Shown piece by piece: positions 5,564-7,122 of a DNA stretch of 7,122 nucleotides. The stretch is from positions 1 to 7,122 of the forward strand of contig JAECRX010000098.1 of assembly GCA_016292335.1 (NCBI GenBank). Reading direction: 5' to 3'. Positions within the stretch are counted from its first letter, which is position 1. Every line of letters starts with the position of its first letter. The notes under the pieces were generated by a model. The model was not told where the DNA came from, ran no database searches, and saw only the letters and a program-made list of their open reading frames with translations. The position numbers were made by a program, and so were the translations under genes. Origin of the DNA: Candidatus Sifarchaeum subterraneum (GTDB taxonomy: Archaea > Asgardarchaeota > Sifarchaeia > Sifarchaeales > Sifarchaeaceae).

Positions 5564-6913
5564 TTACCGCGTTAACAACACTTCAGCATCTTGTTCGATT
5601 AATTTTGCACAATTATGTCCTGATCGTGCAGCACCTTCTATGGTTGAATGCCAATTATCGTTATTTGCATAATTTCCGGCGAGATAGAGCCCTTCAACTG
5701 GAGTTCTATTTGTATCTAGTTTTAAAGACATTATTCCAGGGGATTGTGCCTCTATAGCATTCTTGATTTTCAAAACCTTCGTCCAGAGAATGTGATCTTC
5801 TATTTCAGGAAAAGGATCCTTTAGATCTTCAATGAGAATGTCCATTATTTCATCATCAGTCTTGTTCAGTATGGATGGGGTGATGCAGGTTCCAGCAAGA
5901 AGACTCTTCCCTGGAGGTGCAACAATTCCATACGGGGGCAAGATCTGGGCAGCTACAGTAACTAACTTGTTTGGCATTAGGATTGCAACTCTGTGATCTG
6001 TTATTGATCTGTCCAGTCCGATTTGAATTGCTATCACATGTGTATACTTAAAATTTTTAATTCGTTCCCGAAAGTCTCTTGGAAAGTGTTTTTCAGAGAC
6101 TAAATTAAGTAGATTGATAATAGGGCCTGTAAATACTGTAAATGGAACTTCAAGAAAGTCTTCAACGCCTTCATGGATATATTCGATTCCTTTAACTTTT
6201 TCATCTTCTATTACTATCTTTTTGACCTCATTATTTGTCCAAACTTCGCTTCCCATCCGTTCGCAATACCATTTCAAAGCTTTGGATACTACACTTAGGC
6301 CTCCAGTCTCAACATCCCTTTCTGGGTAATATACGGCTAAGTTTTCTCTTTCTTGTATTCTTATCTTTTCAGCTTGGAGCCAAAGCCCACTAGATACTTG
6401 TTCAGGCGATAGAAATGTTACTGATTTGACGACTGGTGCATAAAAATTCTCCAATACTTTTCTGCTAAGATTTTTTTCACACCATGAGGCAAAATCCTCT
6501 TCATCGTACCTCATAAAATAGTCTATATCACTTTTTAAAATCCTATTTGCAGTCGTTAAAATTTTTACTCGGTCGGTAAAATCAAGTAAACGAAATTTTA
6601 AAATACTGGAAATTTTCCGTTCTAGCCTATAAAATTTCTTTTCGTGATAAAATACGGCTCCCTCTCCAATATATCTCATACGAACAGCGGCCTTTTTTAA
6701 GAAAGGTATGAGGTATGAATACCCTCCTAAGAAAAGGTGTAACCCCACATCATATGTATATCCTTTTTCTACAAAAGATCGAACATGTCCACCTACTTCT
6801 GGCTCTTTTTCAAGTACTACGCTGTAGGGTCTTAAGCGTTCCAATTCACAGGCACACAATAATCCAGAAATCCCAGCCCCAATTATCGCTACTTTTATTC
6901 TATGACTTTTCAA
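5564..6913 (-). CDS. FAD-dependent amine oxidase / protoporphyrinogen oxidase-like or desaturase-like flavoprotein
   Basis: About 449 residues. Counted from the TTG at 6913: an N-terminal Rossmann FAD motif GAGISG at 12-17 closed by VVLEKEPEVGGH at 32-43 (the GG doublet of the amine-oxidase/desaturase superfamily), a central substrate domain, and a C-terminal FAD-closing motif GLYLAGNY at 408-415 followed by STIEGAARSG. The superfamily includes HemG/HemY-type oxidases, phytoene desaturases and monoamine oxidases; I cannot choose among them. There are no clear membrane helices. Start: an ATG at 6931 exists, but a strong GGAGG (6921-6925) lies inside its first codons and no Shine-Dalgarno precedes it, so a TTG at 6913 (spacing 7) or 6916 (spacing 4) is better supported. 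It follows the Fe-S oxidoreductase gene by only about 45 bases and precedes the prenyltransferase, suggesting a redox step on the same prenyl lipid or its precursor. Confidence 0.82.
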   Translation of the reverse strand: MKSHRIKVAIIGAGISGLLCACELERLRPYSVVLEKEPEVGGHVRSFVEKGYTYDVGLHLFLGGYSYLIPFLKKAAVRMRYIGEGAVFYHEKKFYRLERKISSILKFRLLDFTDRVKILTTANRILKSDIDYFMRYDEEDFASWCEKNLSRKVLENFYAPVVKSVTFLSPEQVSSGLWLQAEKIRIQERENLAVYYPERDVETGGLSVVSKALKWYCERMGSEVWTNNEVKKIVIEDEKVKGIEYIHEGVEDFLEVPFTVFTGPIINLLNLVSEKHFPRDFRERIKNFKYTHVIAIQIGLDRSITDHRVAILMPNKLVTVAAQILPPYGIVAPPGKSLLAGTCITPSILNKTDDEIMDILIEDLKDPFPEIEDHILWTKVLKIKNAIEAQSPGIMSLKLDTNRTPVEGLYLAGNYANNDNWHSTIEGAARSGHNCAKLIEQDAEVLLTR

Positions 6914-6919
6914 CAATGT

Positions 6920-6928
6920 CCCTCCTTT
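6920..6928 (-). promoter_or_regulatory. Shine-Dalgarno that moves the FAD-protein start downstream
   Basis: AAAGGAGGG on the minus strand, the strongest ribosome-binding site in the window. It begins directly after the ATG at 6929-6931 and sits before two consecutive TTG codons (6916 and 6913). This argues that the ATG is not the real start. Confidence 0.55.
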
Positions 6929-6958
6929 CATGGCCTTTTGGAGTAATATAGTGCTTTT

Positions 6959-7122
6959 CTACAAGCCGAGTGCTTGAGCGACGATTTGAGTAATATCACG
7001 CATATTTACAGGGGAGTTCCTTACTCTTATTGCTTCATCAATATTTATATAACAAGCAGGACACGCTGAAGTGACAGTATCTACTTCAAGGCTCTCAATC
7101 TCTTCAAGTTTCTTTAAACCTA
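6959..7122 (-). CDS. Fe-S oxidoreductase (HdrD/GlcF-type, CCG domain), C-terminal end only
   Basis: The last 53 residues of a gene that continues past the right edge, ending in a TAG at 6959-6961. The piece reads through TSACPACYINIDEAIR to a terminal ITQIVAQALGL. The C-P-A-C pair followed by an acidic-amphipathic helix and a closing short helix is typical of the end of a CCG (cysteine-rich) domain, as found in heterodisulfide reductase subunits B/D and in the glycolate/lactate oxidase Fe-S subunits. These domains carry unusual Fe-S clusters and pass electrons between soluble donors and thiols or membrane quinones. It is the first visible gene of the minus-strand group and is followed closely by the FAD protein. 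The N-terminal ferredoxin part, if any, lies outside the window, so the subtype is open. Confidence 0.72.
   Translation of the reverse strand, partial: GLKKLEEIESLEVDTVTSACPACYINIDEAIRVRNSPVNMRDITQIVAQALGL

Noticed and set aside
6114..6951. Plus-strand frames opposite the FAD-protein gene (6114-6329 and 6715-6951)
   Set aside because: Antisense shadows of a gene with clear FAD motifs; low-complexity hydrophobic or Ser/Thr-rich translations.
1..7122. CRISPR array, rRNA genes, attachment sites or replication origin
   Set aside because: No regularly spaced direct repeats, rRNA signatures, or repeated origin-type motifs are visible.

Overview
The window looks like an AT-rich archaeal chromosome segment. 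The evidence is a histone-fold domain of the HMf/archaeal type, a geranylgeranyl-reductase-family flavoprotein, AT-rich TATA-like elements at the expected distance from genes, and Shine-Dalgarno sequences in front of several starts. I cannot place it in a phylum from sequence alone. Intergenic spaces are short, and there are no rRNA genes, no recognisable tRNAs and no CRISPR array.

Left edge (1-454): a more GC-rich patch holds the C-terminal piece of what looks like an IscB-type (RRXRR/HNH, IS200/IS605-associated) protein, without its catalytic part. It ends at the 3' end of the next gene.

Left-centre (446-3101): two divergent genes share an intergenic region of 325 bp. The minus-strand gene is the most striking object here. 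It is an N-formylglutamate-amidohydrolase-like metallohydrolase whose last ~68 residues are a complete archaeal histone fold. The plus-strand gene is a GCS2/YbdK-type carboxylate-amine ligase with a basic C-terminal extension of about 120 residues. One enzyme family makes amide bonds to glutamate-like acids and the other breaks such bonds. Both proteins carry extra, probably nucleic-acid-associated C-termini, which suggests (inference only) a chromatin-linked ligation/hydrolysis pair. The shared intergenic region contains a perfectly palindromic TATA-like element and a series of stem-loops.

Right half (3258-7122, minus strand): transcription order is an Fe-S oxidoreductase of the HdrD/GlcF type (only its end is present), then an FAD-dependent amine-oxidase/desaturase-like protein, a UbiA/MenA-like prenyltransferase, and a geranylgeranyl-reductase-like flavoprotein. 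The last two genes overlap or nearly so. The set fits synthesis and side-chain saturation of a membrane prenyl lipid, probably a quinone-type electron carrier, together with redox partners; an ether-lipid role is the main alternative. A 156-bp convergent gap with a long-range inverted repeat separates the two halves.
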